Translations under genes and position numbers: made by a program
Assembly: GCF_963576675.1 (NCBI RefSeq)
Contig: NC_088911.1
Span: 77,157,256 to 77,221,255 of the forward strand
Direction: 5' to 3'
DNA length: 64,000 bases
DNA from: Euphorbia lathyris
Taxonomy: Eukaryota; Streptophyta; Magnoliopsida; Malpighiales; Euphorbiaceae
Part shown: piece after piece, positions 9,453-19,997 of the stretch
How the letters are laid out: every line of letters begins with the position of its first letter
Numbering within the stretch: position 1 is the stretch's first letter
Notes under the pieces: generated by a model
Seen by the model: the letters and a program-made list of their open reading frames with translations, nothing else
Told to the model about the DNA's origin: nothing
The model's database searches: none

Positions 9453-11015
9453 TGTAGGTGCCGCGGCCTCGCCCGGGCAGACCGGGGGGTGGACACCGTT
9501 TACGACAGATGCTGTGATTGGCGCCGAAAGTAACCAATCACGGAATCAAGCTGCTCGGCAGGGCCGGAGCTCGGAGTATGGAAGAGTCGCCACCCACGAA
9601 TGGGAAATGAACACCGATCTCTTGCGGGAGACCGGTGAGGGTTCGAGAAACTTAGGTATGAGCCGATAAGACTAGCTACTTTCCGGAGAAAGGCTACTAG
9701 GCACCCCGACATCGCCCGGTTATGAACCACCGGCCTCCTACTTAGCATGTTAGGCGCTAACGGACTAATCGCATATTTCTTTAAGTTTAAAATTCATTTG
9801 AAACCTTTTCTTTCTCGTTTTGAGCATATATTATTGAAAGCCATATTAGTTAAGAATCACCCATTTACATGAATTTAGAGTATATGGAAGAAAGAGGGAG
9901 ATAGAAGGAAGAATTAATTTATTTACAACATGATTTATGCTTTGTATTATACATTAAATCTACACTAATCTCACTCCCCAAAAACGAGTTTATTTACATG
10001 GTTCGTACCTTAATCGCCGTTGGAACGATTTAAGTACGTTTCAAAACCCCGTTAATTTTCATGATGTTCACTCGAATCGCCGTTGGAACGACTCGAGCGT
10101 GTGAAAACGTTGAACAAAAAGTTTTAACCAAAAACGTGATTAAGCATACAAGTCCATTTATTTTTGTACAAAACCGTTTAGTTAGGAAAACGATTCAAAA
10201 CTCTATTATTTACAATGAAAACGATTTTAATTACAAGGTTCGCTTAATCCGTCGTTGGAATGAATTAAGGTTTTAAAACGTGATGTTTAGAAAGTGGTCT
10301 AAAATGATAAAAAAGCCTTCTATTTACTCTTTAGGAATACTTAGAAAAACTTTAGTTTAAATGAACAAATTAAACTCTCTTTTTTGTGGTTTATTTTCCC
10401 TTTTTCACTCAATTAGCCTTTACTTGAATATGGTTACATCAACTAACAAATCAAGCTCAAATTCACCCAACCAAATATATTAGAAACATATACATATAGA
10501 AAATCTAAAATAAAAATAAAAATAAATATACATATACATATATATTTTGGTTAAAGAATAATAATTATATCTATAGATTAAAAATAGGGAAGCAAAGGAA
10601 TAATATATAGTATAGTTGTTGATGAGTAAAAATAACAATGAAAACAATGCTTTAGTTAAAAACAAATAAAACAATGAACAAAGTTCATAAGGAATAAGAA
10701 AATAACTCTTAAACCCCCAAAATAACTATTATAATAAGTGTATAGAAAATAACCTTCCCAAAGTAATAACTAACCTAATTTAAATGAATTTAAGGAAAAC
10801 ACATATATATATACGAATAGTTTTACAAAACCAAATTAATGTAAATAATCTCCAAATATACAAAATAAGTAGATACATAATAAGTAATTACTAGTTATAT
10901 AACTCAAAAATAATTTTAACAAACATGTTACATAATTATACATATATATATAAGGGATCAAATGTCAAAAAGTTAGGAAAAGAGGGTTGAAAAAGCATTT
11001 TTATAATTACAGAGC

Positions 11016-11042
11016 TTTACCGACGGAAAATCCGTCGGTAAA
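11016..11042 (-). repeat. Conserved 12-bp-stem hairpin in the transcribed LTR (element B 3' LTR)
   Basis: Same stem as 4567-4593 and 33619-33645. The loop is AAA on the + strand. Confidence 0.85.
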
Positions 11043-11702
11043 TAGCCTTTAGTGACAGAAAATGGAGAATTACAGAATCAGCCCAATAGTTTCCAGATTT
11101 ATTCAAACACTTTAAATCTACTCTATTCTATCATTTTGGACCTCCGAACCACCCAAATTGGATCATAGTCTATAACGAAGACTCCTAAAACGATGTTTTA
11201 TTTCAAAACGTTAATTTAAAAAGCTTTTCTAAATTCTATATTTACAACGTTTTAATCCCGAACTCCCCTTAAATCGGGTCACGGTTCGTGTTTGGACTAT
11301 TAAAACGAGGTTTTTATTTCAAAACAAAACAAAACGTTTATTTAATACGAGACGGGAATTAAATAAATACGGAATAAATAAATGTGATAAATAAATAACT
11401 TAAAGCAATAAAAACTATAAACTAAATAAATAAAGAAAATAAATAAATAAATAAAACGAGTCTAGTCCTTGGATAATATCTCAAGATCGGTATTGACGGC
11501 TTGATCTCGGTCGATTCCACGAGTTATGATTTTTTGGTGTTTTTTTCGTGTTTTGGTAAAATATTTAACTTTTAGGAATTTTCAATTTTTTTAGGAAAAA
11601 AAATGTTTTTTCCCAAAAAAATCACTTTCTCTCTCTAAAAAATGTTTTAGAGTGAGAAGCTCCAAAAATCCCCCCTCCTTTTCAAATGCAGGGGGATCCG
11701 TG

Positions 11703-11713
11703 CCTTTTATAGG
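11703..11713 (-). promoter_or_regulatory. LTR TATA box (element B 3' LTR)
   Basis: CCTATAAAAGG on the minus strand, about 15 bases downstream of the palindrome array in element orientation. Confidence 0.75.
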
Positions 11714-11726
11714 CACAGATCCCAAA

Positions 11727-11942
11727 GTTGGGCATGCGCCCAACTTCGAGTTGGGCGGACGCCCAACCTCGGTTGGGCGCGCGCCCAACAGGCGTTGGGC
11801 GAACGCCCAACGCACATTGAGCGGACGCCCAACGCACATTGGGCGGACGCCCACGCAGGTTGGGCGACGCCCAATGCTGGCTGGGCGCGCGCGCCCAACT
11901 GCCATCGGGCGCGCACCGGTCGCTGCTGGGCGCTCGCCCAAC
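11727..11942. repeat. Array of GTTGGGCG..CGCCCAAC palindromes in U3
   Basis: About ten consecutive units of the type GTTGGGCGGACGCCCAAC, each a near-perfect short palindrome with a 1-6 base centre. It is very rich in CpG and lies immediately upstream of the TATA box. The TGGGC core resembles site II elements bound by TCP factors (inference). Both strands read as repeated peptides, an artefact of the palindromes. Confidence 0.85.
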
Positions 11943-12148
11943 GATCCTTAGGCGCGCCGTGCATTGGACGATGCCCTCCGTTCGTTGGGCACCCGCAAGC
12001 CGCCTATTTGACGACACGCAATTCCTCGGGATCCTTTCGTGGTTTTTTTATTTTTATATATTTTTTTTATTTTTTTTATTATTGGAATCAACCGCTCTAA
12101 CCGTCTGCCATGGGTTTTGGTCACAGCTCCTCCGACTCGGTGTCTACA

Positions 12149-12165
12149 GTTGCCCCTACTTTCCT
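12149..12165 (-). promoter_or_regulatory. Polypurine tract of element B
   Basis: On the minus strand AGGAAAGTAGGGGCAAC directly precedes the TGTAGACACC start of the 3' LTR, as expected for plus-strand priming. Confidence 0.75.
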
Positions 12166-12340
12166 ATTTTAACAGTGACGTGTGTGCTTTTTCGAAAAAA
12201 ACTTTTTCGCGAATGCGACACATGCAATGGAAAACATATTAAAGTAGAAGACACATATAGAGTGGGAGGAGGAATACCTGATCTCCATGTCGCAAGTTCC
12301 TTCCTTGTCTTCAATCTCTTCATCGACCGTCTTCCCCTAG

Positions 12341-12952
12341 CTTTTTCTAGCGACCCTAGTTTCTAAATCAACCGCAGGTAAGTGGCTCTTTCTAGCGACC
12401 CTAGTCTCTAAACCGACCGCAGGTAAAGTTGCTCTTTCTAGCGACCCTAGTCTCTACATCGACCGCAGGTAATATTGCTCTTTCTAGCGACCCTAGTCTC
12501 TACATCGACCGCAGGTAAAATTGCTCTTTCTGGCGACCTTAGTCTCTACATCGACCGTAGGTAAAGTTGCTCTCTCTAGCGACCCTAGTCTCTACATCGA
12601 CCGCAGGTAAAATTGCTCTTTCTAGCGACCCTAGTCTCTACATCGACCGCAGGTAATATTGCTCTTTCTAGCGACCCTAGTCTCTACATCGACCGCAAGT
12701 AAAGTTGCTTTTTCTAGCGACCCTAGTCTCTACATCGACCGCAGGTAAAATTGCTCTTTCTAGCGACCCTAGTCTCTACATCGACCGCAGGTAAAGTTGC
12801 TCTCTCTAGCGACCCTAGTCTCTAAATCGACCGCAGGTAAAATTGCTCTTTCTAGCGACCCTAGTCTCTAAATCGACCGCAGGTAAAATTGTTCTTTCTA
12901 GCGACCCTAGTCTCTAAATCGACCGCAGGTAAAATTGCTCTTTCTAGCGATT
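12341..12952. repeat. 46-bp tandem array, about 13 copies, in the element B 3' UTR
   Basis: The unit includes TTTCTAGCGACCCTAGTCTC and CATCGACCGCAGGTAA. Copies differ by a few bases and period is constant at 46. It sits between the PMD gene and the polypurine tract. Such 3' UTR arrays are known in Tat/Ogre elements and can seed satellite DNA. Element A lacks it. Confidence 0.95.
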
Positions 12953-13293
12953 CTGAATTTCGACGCACTGTCGTCTGTATTTTGACTGGAGCCACGGTCT
13001 CGCATACTGAAGTTGTGGATATGAACGACCTTATCCCTTCGCCTGGAATCTTTTCGGGCTAAAAATTATTTTCCTGGTGACTGTTGTCTGTATCTTGACT
13101 GGCGCCACTGTTCAGTAAATTTTGACTCTCGCCTAGAGTCGTCTCCCTAGACAATGGTCACTGCTTGGTAAGAACGCAGGCTGAAACAGACTGCGAATCG
13201 GAGATTTGTGCACTTGGTAATTAATTATTTACTTTTTACCTTTACGTCACATCGTACCTTTTTCTCTTATTATGATAATGCCATTTTTCACCC
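12953..13293. other. Spacer between the tandem array and the PMD promoter
   Basis: Contains two loosely similar blocks around GACTGTTGTCTGTATCTTGA and TGTCGTCTGTATTTTGACTG. No coding sequence is supported. Confidence 0.6.
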
Positions 13294-13303
13294 TTATAAA
13301 AGG
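13294..13303 (+). promoter_or_regulatory. TATA box of the antisense PMD gene
   Basis: TTATAAAAGG lies 77 bases before the ATG. It is followed by a pyrimidine-rich stretch (CTTCTCTCTCCTCTTCTCC) typical of plant core promoters. It is on the strand opposite to element B transcription. Confidence 0.65.
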
Positions 13304-13379
13304 GTGGTGGGGTTCATTTTAACCCCACACCTTCTCTCTCCTCTTCTCCTTCTCTCTCTAACTTTGAGCATTTTTTGCG

Positions 13380-16282
13380 ATGGTGTTGAGCAAATACGAT
13401 GACACGAAGGGTATGGAGGTGGTCTTTGAGGACTTGGCTAGTGTCGTCTCTTTCCAGAACCCTGCTTCTCATCTAAGTCGGACCAATGTCAACCGGGTAA
13501 GTACCTCTTTGCTTCTTATTTGTCAAGACTTTTAGGTTTTAGCAACCCCATTTGAACGTTATTTGCATGCTAACATTTAAACCGCTTATGATTCCTTTAA
13601 TTAGAAAACGCGAACTTTTCATGCATGTGAACGACACTTTATGATTTTTGGAAAGAATATGAACTTTATACATGTGAATAGCTAAAACAGCGTGAATAGT
13701 AAAACGTGAATAGTGCACGTGAATAATGCACGTGGATAGTAAAAACGTGAATAGTGCGCGTGAATAGTAAAATGACGTGAATAGTAAAAACGTGAATAGT
13801 AAAAATGTAAATAGTGTACGTGAATAGTAAAAACGTGAATAGTGCACGTGAATAGTAAAAACGTGAATAGTGCACGTGAATAGTAAAAACGAATAATACT
13901 AAACCACCTTTATCAAAACTTGAATTTGATTAAGCTCCTCGCAAGCACGCGGGGGAGTGGAACCCCAAAGAATAACGAATTAAATTAAATCCTATAAGGA
14001 CAATCCTACGAACGGAACTCTAAAGAATGACGATCTTAACGAAAATAAATTTTTAAGTTAAATTTAAACGAAATTTAAAGAATAACTAGTTAAACTGAAT
14101 TTCTATCAAACATATATAGAAGTGAGGCCCTTAAGGAATAATGACTCTAACTAAATCCCACTCTTATCTGTACCGTTTCTTCTAGGTTATTGCCACCTCG
14201 GGATCCACCGAGGGCATCCACTCCTGGTACACTTTGCTTCCCAGGGCGGTTAGAGCCCGCGTGCGGGAGTTAGGCTTCGAGCCCTTTATTCTGGCATTGC
14301 CCCGTGCCAACGGCGTGTGTGACTGGCGTGCCCTGCGTGCACTTTGCGAGAGGTGGGTGGACTCAACCCACACGTTTCATCTTCCGTTCGGGGAGATGAC
14401 GATCTCACCTCGGGACTTTTCTCTACTGACCGGATTACGAGGTAGTGACACTCCGGTCCCTCTTTACTACGATATGGTGTGTCTAGAGGTTGATCCTGAT
14501 GAGATAGATGCTTTGATCGGTCCCGGAGTCTACACAAGCGTTAGATCTACTCCGGTGAAGTTCGTCACCACCTTCGGACTGTTGAGTCGTCGAGATTTCT
14601 GTGGTCGAGATGATACCGATCGGGCTACTCGTAGCTTTCTCTTGTATGCTCTAGGCGAGACAATTTTTCATACACAGAGCGGGACCATACACGCGGGCCT
14701 CATCCAGGCTTTCCGGGACCTAGATGCGGTGTCCTCCTACGATTGGGTCGGAGCTAGTTTGGCATACCTCTACCGATTCCTGGACTTGACTTGCCGGCAG
14801 CGCAAGGACTTCGGTGGTTATACTTTCGCCCTCCTGGTGCGTTTTCTATCCCTAGCTTGTCTTTTATTCTTTTCATGACTCTCGCTTCTGACGCAGGTTT
14901 TTATGAGCAGGTTTGGGCCTATGAGAGGAGGATTCTCCCGAGCGCCCGCGGGAGCAGTCCGCGTGGGGCTATGCTTCCGCTTATGGCGAGGTGGAGAGAC
15001 TTTGCTTTGAGCACCGAGAGGAGGCCGACAGTGGTACGGTTACTATCATGGATTGATACACGGAGCTTGGGACAGGTGAGCGTCTTCCGATTATGCCAGA
15101 TTTTTACTTGTTCTTGTCTGATTTTCCTTGTATTTCAGATCTCTTTTGGATGGGACGACCTCGACTTTGGTCCTGATTACGCATACGTCACCCACATCCA
15201 GAGGCAGCAGTGTGTACTTACCGGCCCGTGCGTGCGAGCGTGGTATTTGGGTGATCGGAGCTTTACCGGAGCCGACGTCACCTTTTGGACTCCGGGCGAG
15301 ATCCCCGTTTCCATGTTCACGGTGAGGATTATGCCCCTGCGGATGATACGTCGCGACCTGACTCGTAGATTAGCGCATCGGGACGTATGGACCTGTGCGA
15401 GGGGTCGAGCTCGCTATTTATCGATGCTCCTGACTTCGATGCTCCCTCCTGAGGTCGTGATGGATGTCGATCCTGCAGATGATGTGTTCTCGGCGGCGGC
15501 CGTTGCTGGGGTCTTTGGCCTTGATGTGGTTCCGGTGAGTACTCGGCTTGCTTATTCCTTATTTACGAGATAGTTGGATGTATTTATTTTGCCTTTGTTT
15601 GCAGGAGGGTTCCTTGAGGAGCGCTCGGACGTCGGATTTTTTCGATGATACTCGGGCCCGGGCATCCGCGAGCGAGCCCTCATACTATGCGGGTGAGTCC
15701 TCAGGCGCTGCCCGACCAGAGCGGCTCTCCCTAGGCGTACCCTTTCCTACTTCAGGGAGAGAGTACTCGGTGGTTCGTTATGGCGAGGCGGGCGTGGCCT
15801 ACTCCGGCATTGAGACTGCCCCTCCGGTTTTTACCTCGATGGTGCCGTTTGATCCCCCTGATGCCCTCCATACCTCGAGGGAGACGTGCACCGACTTTGT
15901 GGGATTATCTGATTACTTCCGGGAGCAGCTCGACCTGCGTTGTGCCAGCCACCTGGTGAGTATTCTTATTCCGTCACAGTGTAGTGAAATGTATGCATGT
16001 GATGCACATATGTATGTATAACTTCTATTTTTTTTTCCGCAGAGTGATCTTCATGCTAATGATCAGTGATTCAGCGAGTTGCAGCGGGATGCTGACGCTC
16101 GGGTTGGACACGTCTACCTGGAGAGAGATGCTAGCTGGGCGGATAGGATGCACATTGAGACAGAGGGCCGCCGTGTTGCTGAGGAGGGGCGCCGGATCGC
16201 CGAGGAGGCTTTGGCAGCGGAGCGGGCTTCACATATGAGGGCCTTTGAGGACTTCTGGGACTTTGGATCTTTTCCTCCTTGA
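13380..16282 (+). CDS. Plant mobile domain (PMD) protein gene, six exons, antisense within element B
   Basis: Exons 13380-13496, 14186-14836, 14911-15075, 15139-15534, 15605-15955 and 16043-16282 are each a multiple of three with phase-0 introns. Donors are CGG|GTAAGT, CTG|GTGCGT, CAG|GTGAGC, CCG|GTGAGT and CTG|GTGAGT; all acceptors are AG. The product is about 639 codons. Exons 2-4 hold the PMD core: THTFHLPFGEMTISP and DFSLLTGLRG, then FLLYALGETIF, SLAYLYRFLD and GGYTFALL/VWAYERRI. The tail is charged and probably coiled coil. PMD proteins related to MAIL1/MAIN are nuclear, and the domain also occurs in plant transposons; the role here is unknown. A TGA at 16067-16069 in exon 6 truncates the tail by about 70 residues where the element A copy has AGA. 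Introns are retained because the gene is antisense to the retrotransposon genome. Confidence 0.85.
13690..13892. repeat. Short tandem repeat in PMD intron 1
   Basis: About 14 copies of a 13-16 base unit, ACGTGAATAGTAAAA alternating with ACGTGAATAGTGC. Lies wholly in the first intron. Confidence 0.9.
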
Positions 16283-16747
16283 CGGGCTCCCCATTATCAT
16301 GCCTTGTAGCTTTCTTTTATTAGCATTACCCTGATGTATACTTTGTATGTAGGGAGAGGGGTAGATAGAGGTATAGGCTTTTTATGTGATAGAGATAGGA
16401 AATGTATAACTCATGATTTGTAATACGATGCATTCAGTCGATTATAACGATTCCAATCACTCTCTTAAAATATATTCATGCCTTTATTTATTTACAAACA
16501 ACAGAAATACTTAAAAAATTATACATTATTTTTGTAATTAATCAAGATATAACTACTGTTACCAGGACCCGCCTTTTTTCGGTTTTCAGATCCCAGCGAT
16601 TTTTCAACTCTCTTTTTATTATCCTGGAATTTTCAAATGAGCGCCCTCTTGGATTTTCACTCATTGGGATGTCCCTTATTGTTGCATAGATCGCCCTTTG
16701 CGGGTTTTCAATCTATCAGGAATTTTTTCTCTTTTTTTCTTTTTTTT
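16283..16747. other. Spacer between PMD gene 3' end and pol 3' end (convergent)
   Basis: The PMD gene and element B pol converge here. The spacer matches the 2611-3105 region of element A and would hold both 3' ends. No clear polyadenylation signal was assigned. Confidence 0.6.
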
Positions 16748-19199
16748 TTACGAAAAGTATTTCTTAAGTGTATCCAGATTGGTAGGTTCGGAGAACTCCA
16801 TGCCATCCATAGTAGTTAGCTTAACCGCGCCTTTGCTCAACATCTTCTTCACGAGAAACGGTCCTTCCCAATTTGGCCTAAACTTGCCCCTAGGGTCGGT
16901 GTGCGTCATCCGGATCTGTTTCAACACCATATCTCCCTCTTTGATGGGACTGACCTTAACCCTTTTGTTGAAGGCCCGGGCCATCCTCCTCTGATATAGT
17001 TGTACATGGTAGAGGGCCTCCATCATTTTCTCATCGACCAACGCCAACTGCTCATACCGTTTCTTCACCCATTCTACTTCAGGGATCTCTACTTCTACCG
17101 CGATTCTCAGCGATCGCTTCTCAATCTCGATTGGTAGAACTGCTTCTGCCCCATATACTAAGGAGAACGACGTTGCCCCAGTAGATGTTCTGACAGTCGT
17201 GCTATAGGCCCACAAAGCAAATGGAAGCTGTTCGTGCCAATTCCGGTGCGACTCCACGGTCTTTACGAGGATCCTCTTGAGGTTTTTATTTGCTGCTTCT
17301 ACTGCCCCGTTAGCTTGTGGGCGATATGAAGAAGATCTATGATGCTCAATACCGTACTCTTGGAAGAGACTTTTCACCTCTCATTGGAACTGGACCCCGT
17401 TATCCGTGATCATATGATGGGGCACCCAAACCTGGTGATTAAATGCTTTTCAATGAACTTCCTCATCTGCTTAGATCCCAACTTGCTAAACGATTCTGCC
17501 TCTACCCACTTGGTGAAGTAATCGATGGCAACCGCGATGAATTTGTGTCCATTTGACGCATTAGGCCTCACCTCACCGATGATATCAATGCCCCAAGCTG
17601 CAAACGGCCAAACGGGTGCCAACACGTGCAGTTCCATAGCTGGCAGGTGATTATAATCTCCGTGGATTTGACAATCATGGCATTTCTTTGCATATTCGTT
17701 ACAATCTCTTTCCATGGTGAGCCAATAGAAGCCTTGCCTTACGATTTTCTTTGCTAACACTGCTCCCCCCATATGGGCTCCACAAATTCCCGAGTGCACC
17801 GACTCCATTGCCTCACGGGCCTCTCCCTCATCCAAGCATCTTAATTGTAATCCATCGGCATGCCTTTTGTAAAGCAAATCATTGTGGATGACGAACTGCT
17901 GGGCTAACCTCCTGATCACAGCATGATCCCTAAGCTCTGATTCTGCCGGATAAGTCCCGTTTTTCATGAAATTCACAATGTCGAAGTACCAAGGCTTCTC
18001 GCCAACTCCTAACAACATTACATCTTCATAGCATGGTTTGTGGGACCTTTTTAGCACCAAAGGCTTTGAGGCAAGATTCCGTGGATTATCCCATACCGAC
18101 ACCAAAGTGGCCAAAGCATCCGCTGCTTGGTTCTGTGCTCGAGGAATGTGATAAAAATGGCACTCGCTGAACCTCTGTGCCAACCCCTCCAGCTGGTCTA
18201 GGTATGGGCGCAACCTTTCTTCCCTTACTTCCCAGTTTCCCTGTGCTTGTTCGATAATCAGCTTTGAGTCGCCCCAGATTTCAACATACGATGCTCCCAA
18301 TGCTGATAAAGACTCTAACCCATGGATGCACGCTTCATACTCGGCCATATTATTAGTGAGAGGGAATGATAGCTTCTTCGCCATCGGGATCCTTTCTCCT
18401 TCTAGTGAGATAAGTAACACTCCTACCCCGGCTCCATTCGAGTTAACCGCTCCATCAAAGAACATTTTCCACGGTATGACTTCTATTACGTTCAAGTGCT
18501 CATCGGGGAAATCATAGTTTATCTCATCCTCTTCCGCATTTAGAGGCTGATTGGCCAGAAATTCTGCTACGGCTCTCCCCTTGATAACCTTTTTCGTTAC
18601 ATATTCGATGTCGAATTCTGACAATAACATCAACCATCAGGCTAGCTTCCCTGTCAGGGATGGAGTTCAGTACAGATACTTCACGGGATCCATCCGGGAA
18701 ATAATGATCGCTTTGTAAGACTGAAAATAGTGCCGCAGCTTCTTTGTTAGCCATACTACTACCACGCACGTCTTTTCGATCATGTTATACTTAAGCTCGT
18801 ATTCCAGGAACTTCTTACTCAGATAATACACCGCATGCTCCACACCGGTGTCCCCTTCCTGGGCCAGCATTGATCCAATTGATCGATCCTCGATCGCTAC
18901 ATAGAGGAGAAGTGGTTTTCCGAGTTTAGGCGGCCTCAAAACCGGTGGATTATTCAAATAGATCCGGACACTTTCCAACGCTTGCTGGCACTTATCATTC
19001 CAAACCGTGGGTTGATCTTTCCGCAGCAGCTTAAAGATTGGTTCGCAGATTGTGGTGAGTCGTGCTATGAACCGACTGATATACTGAACTTGCCCCAGGA
19101 ATCCTCTCACTTCTTTCTCATTCTTCGGTGCTGGCATTTCTTGTATGGCCTTCACTTTGTCGGGATCCACCTCAATCCCCTTGTTACTAATTATATAGC
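16748..19199 (-). pseudogene. Element B pol, distal part: RT end, RNase H, second RNase H, integrase
   Basis: Nearly collinear with the open pol of element A. It keeps the second RNase H acids, the HHCC finger, GIDIIG and the VAIDYFTKW stretch that element A has lost. Damage: TGA at 18667-18669 (Arg codon in A), TGA at 18637-18639, a one-base deletion in a G run near 17425 just before the second integrase Asp, and TGA at 17381-17383. Several stops fit C-to-T change at methylated cytosines. The stop at 16748-16750 is the original end. The left of this segment is cut at 19199 by the solo LTR; ATAGC is duplicated there. Confidence 0.92.
19195..19199. repeat. Target-site duplication of the solo LTR, ATAGC (copy 2 at 21016-21020)
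   Basis: ATAGC is present on both sides of 19200-21015. Removing the insert and one copy restores the pol reading frame. Confidence 0.9.
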
Positions 19200-19435
19200 T
19201 AATAGGGGTATTTTACCCCTATCTTTTAGCGTGATTTACGGGTTAATTTTAGAAGAAATAAATAAGTTTAATTACAAAAATAGAAGTGTTTTAATAAAAT
19301 AACGGAATAAAAATAAATTCCATACGTTTAGTTAATTTTCTTTGTTTTTGATTAGTTTAAGAAATAAAAACGTCAAGCTAACTCGGCTCTCTAGATTTGT
19401 ATTTCAGGTACAAGCAAGGAGTGAAAATCCACTCC

Positions 19436-19911
19436 ATACGCGGGGCGCATCATCCCATACGCGGGGCGTGAAATATAAAGTCAGAAATGATTGCCCTATC
19501 CACAGACACCATGTGGTATCGAGTCAGCATACGTGAGGCGTACGCCAACTTACGCGAGGCGTATAAACACATGTCAGAAATAATTGCCTAATCCTGAAAA
19601 GTCAGACTGCATGGTCTCCCTGAGTCAACGATCCATACGCGGGGCGTACCTCCTTACACGCGGGGCGTGTAAGGGAGTTCTTCAATGCAAAAAGTTCAGA
19701 GACTCATTTACGCAGGGCGTGCCTCAAGCTACGCACAGCATAAAAGGACCAAATCAAGCAATAAAAAGTCAGAGTCTCAAACACGCAAGGCGCATGCCAT
19801 TCCACACAGGGCGTGTTTGAGACAACAAGATCTGGAATTGGTCCACATGCAGGAGATTTCTGACGGAATGGGCATACATGCAGGGCGCACACCACCATAC
19901 GCGGGGCGTAT
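19436..19911. repeat. Six doublets of a TACGCGGGGCGTA-type motif in the solo LTR U3
   Basis: Twelve degenerate 11-13 base motifs occur as six pairs. Members of a pair are about 20 bases apart and pairs are about 80-90 bases apart. Spacers share AAGTCAGA-like text. Ends about 75 bases upstream of the TATA box. ACGCGG and CCGCGT match the CGCG box bound by CAMTA factors (inference). Confidence 0.85.
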
Positions 19912-19986
19912 TATGGGATTTCTGCGCAAAATTATGTTCCTCCATGCTTGCACCTTGTGGAATTACAATCTTGCCCCTAGCTTGAT

Positions 19987-19997
19987 CTATAAATAAG
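19987..19997 (+). promoter_or_regulatory. TATA box of the solo LTR
   Basis: CTATAAATAAG, with the shared downstream block TTAGCACTCATTTAG also found after the Athila LTR TATA box. Confidence 0.7.

Larger units (their letters stand above)
9453..12148 (-). mobile_element. 3' LTR of element B (2,696 bp)
   Basis: Pairs with 32058-34609. The two look nearly identical across long blocks (for example 9780-10400 against 32387-33000). The main difference is about 190 bases present here (about 11308-11497) and missing there. It includes the TATA box, the palindrome array and the conserved hairpin listed separately. Confidence 0.95.

Noticed and set aside
10480..10674. 64-residue minus-strand frame found identically at 33084-33278
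   Set aside because: Identity only reflects the two LTRs. It is a hydrophobic AT-rich frame with no family and lies in the untranslated part of the LTR.
11591..12366. Overlapping frames on both strands with repeated RPTxVGRxPN-type peptides, and the same at 34005-34561
   Set aside because: They are read from the GTTGGGCG palindrome array, which is open in several frames by composition. They are not conserved as protein between the two LTRs.
12341..12952. CRISPR-like array
   Set aside because: Repeats are contiguous with a constant 46-bp period and no unique spacers, in a plant retrotransposon 3' UTR.
19704..19898. Minus-strand frames in the solo LTR and in 55913-56128
   Set aside because: Read from the CGCG doublet array; no family and no conservation of frame between LTRs.
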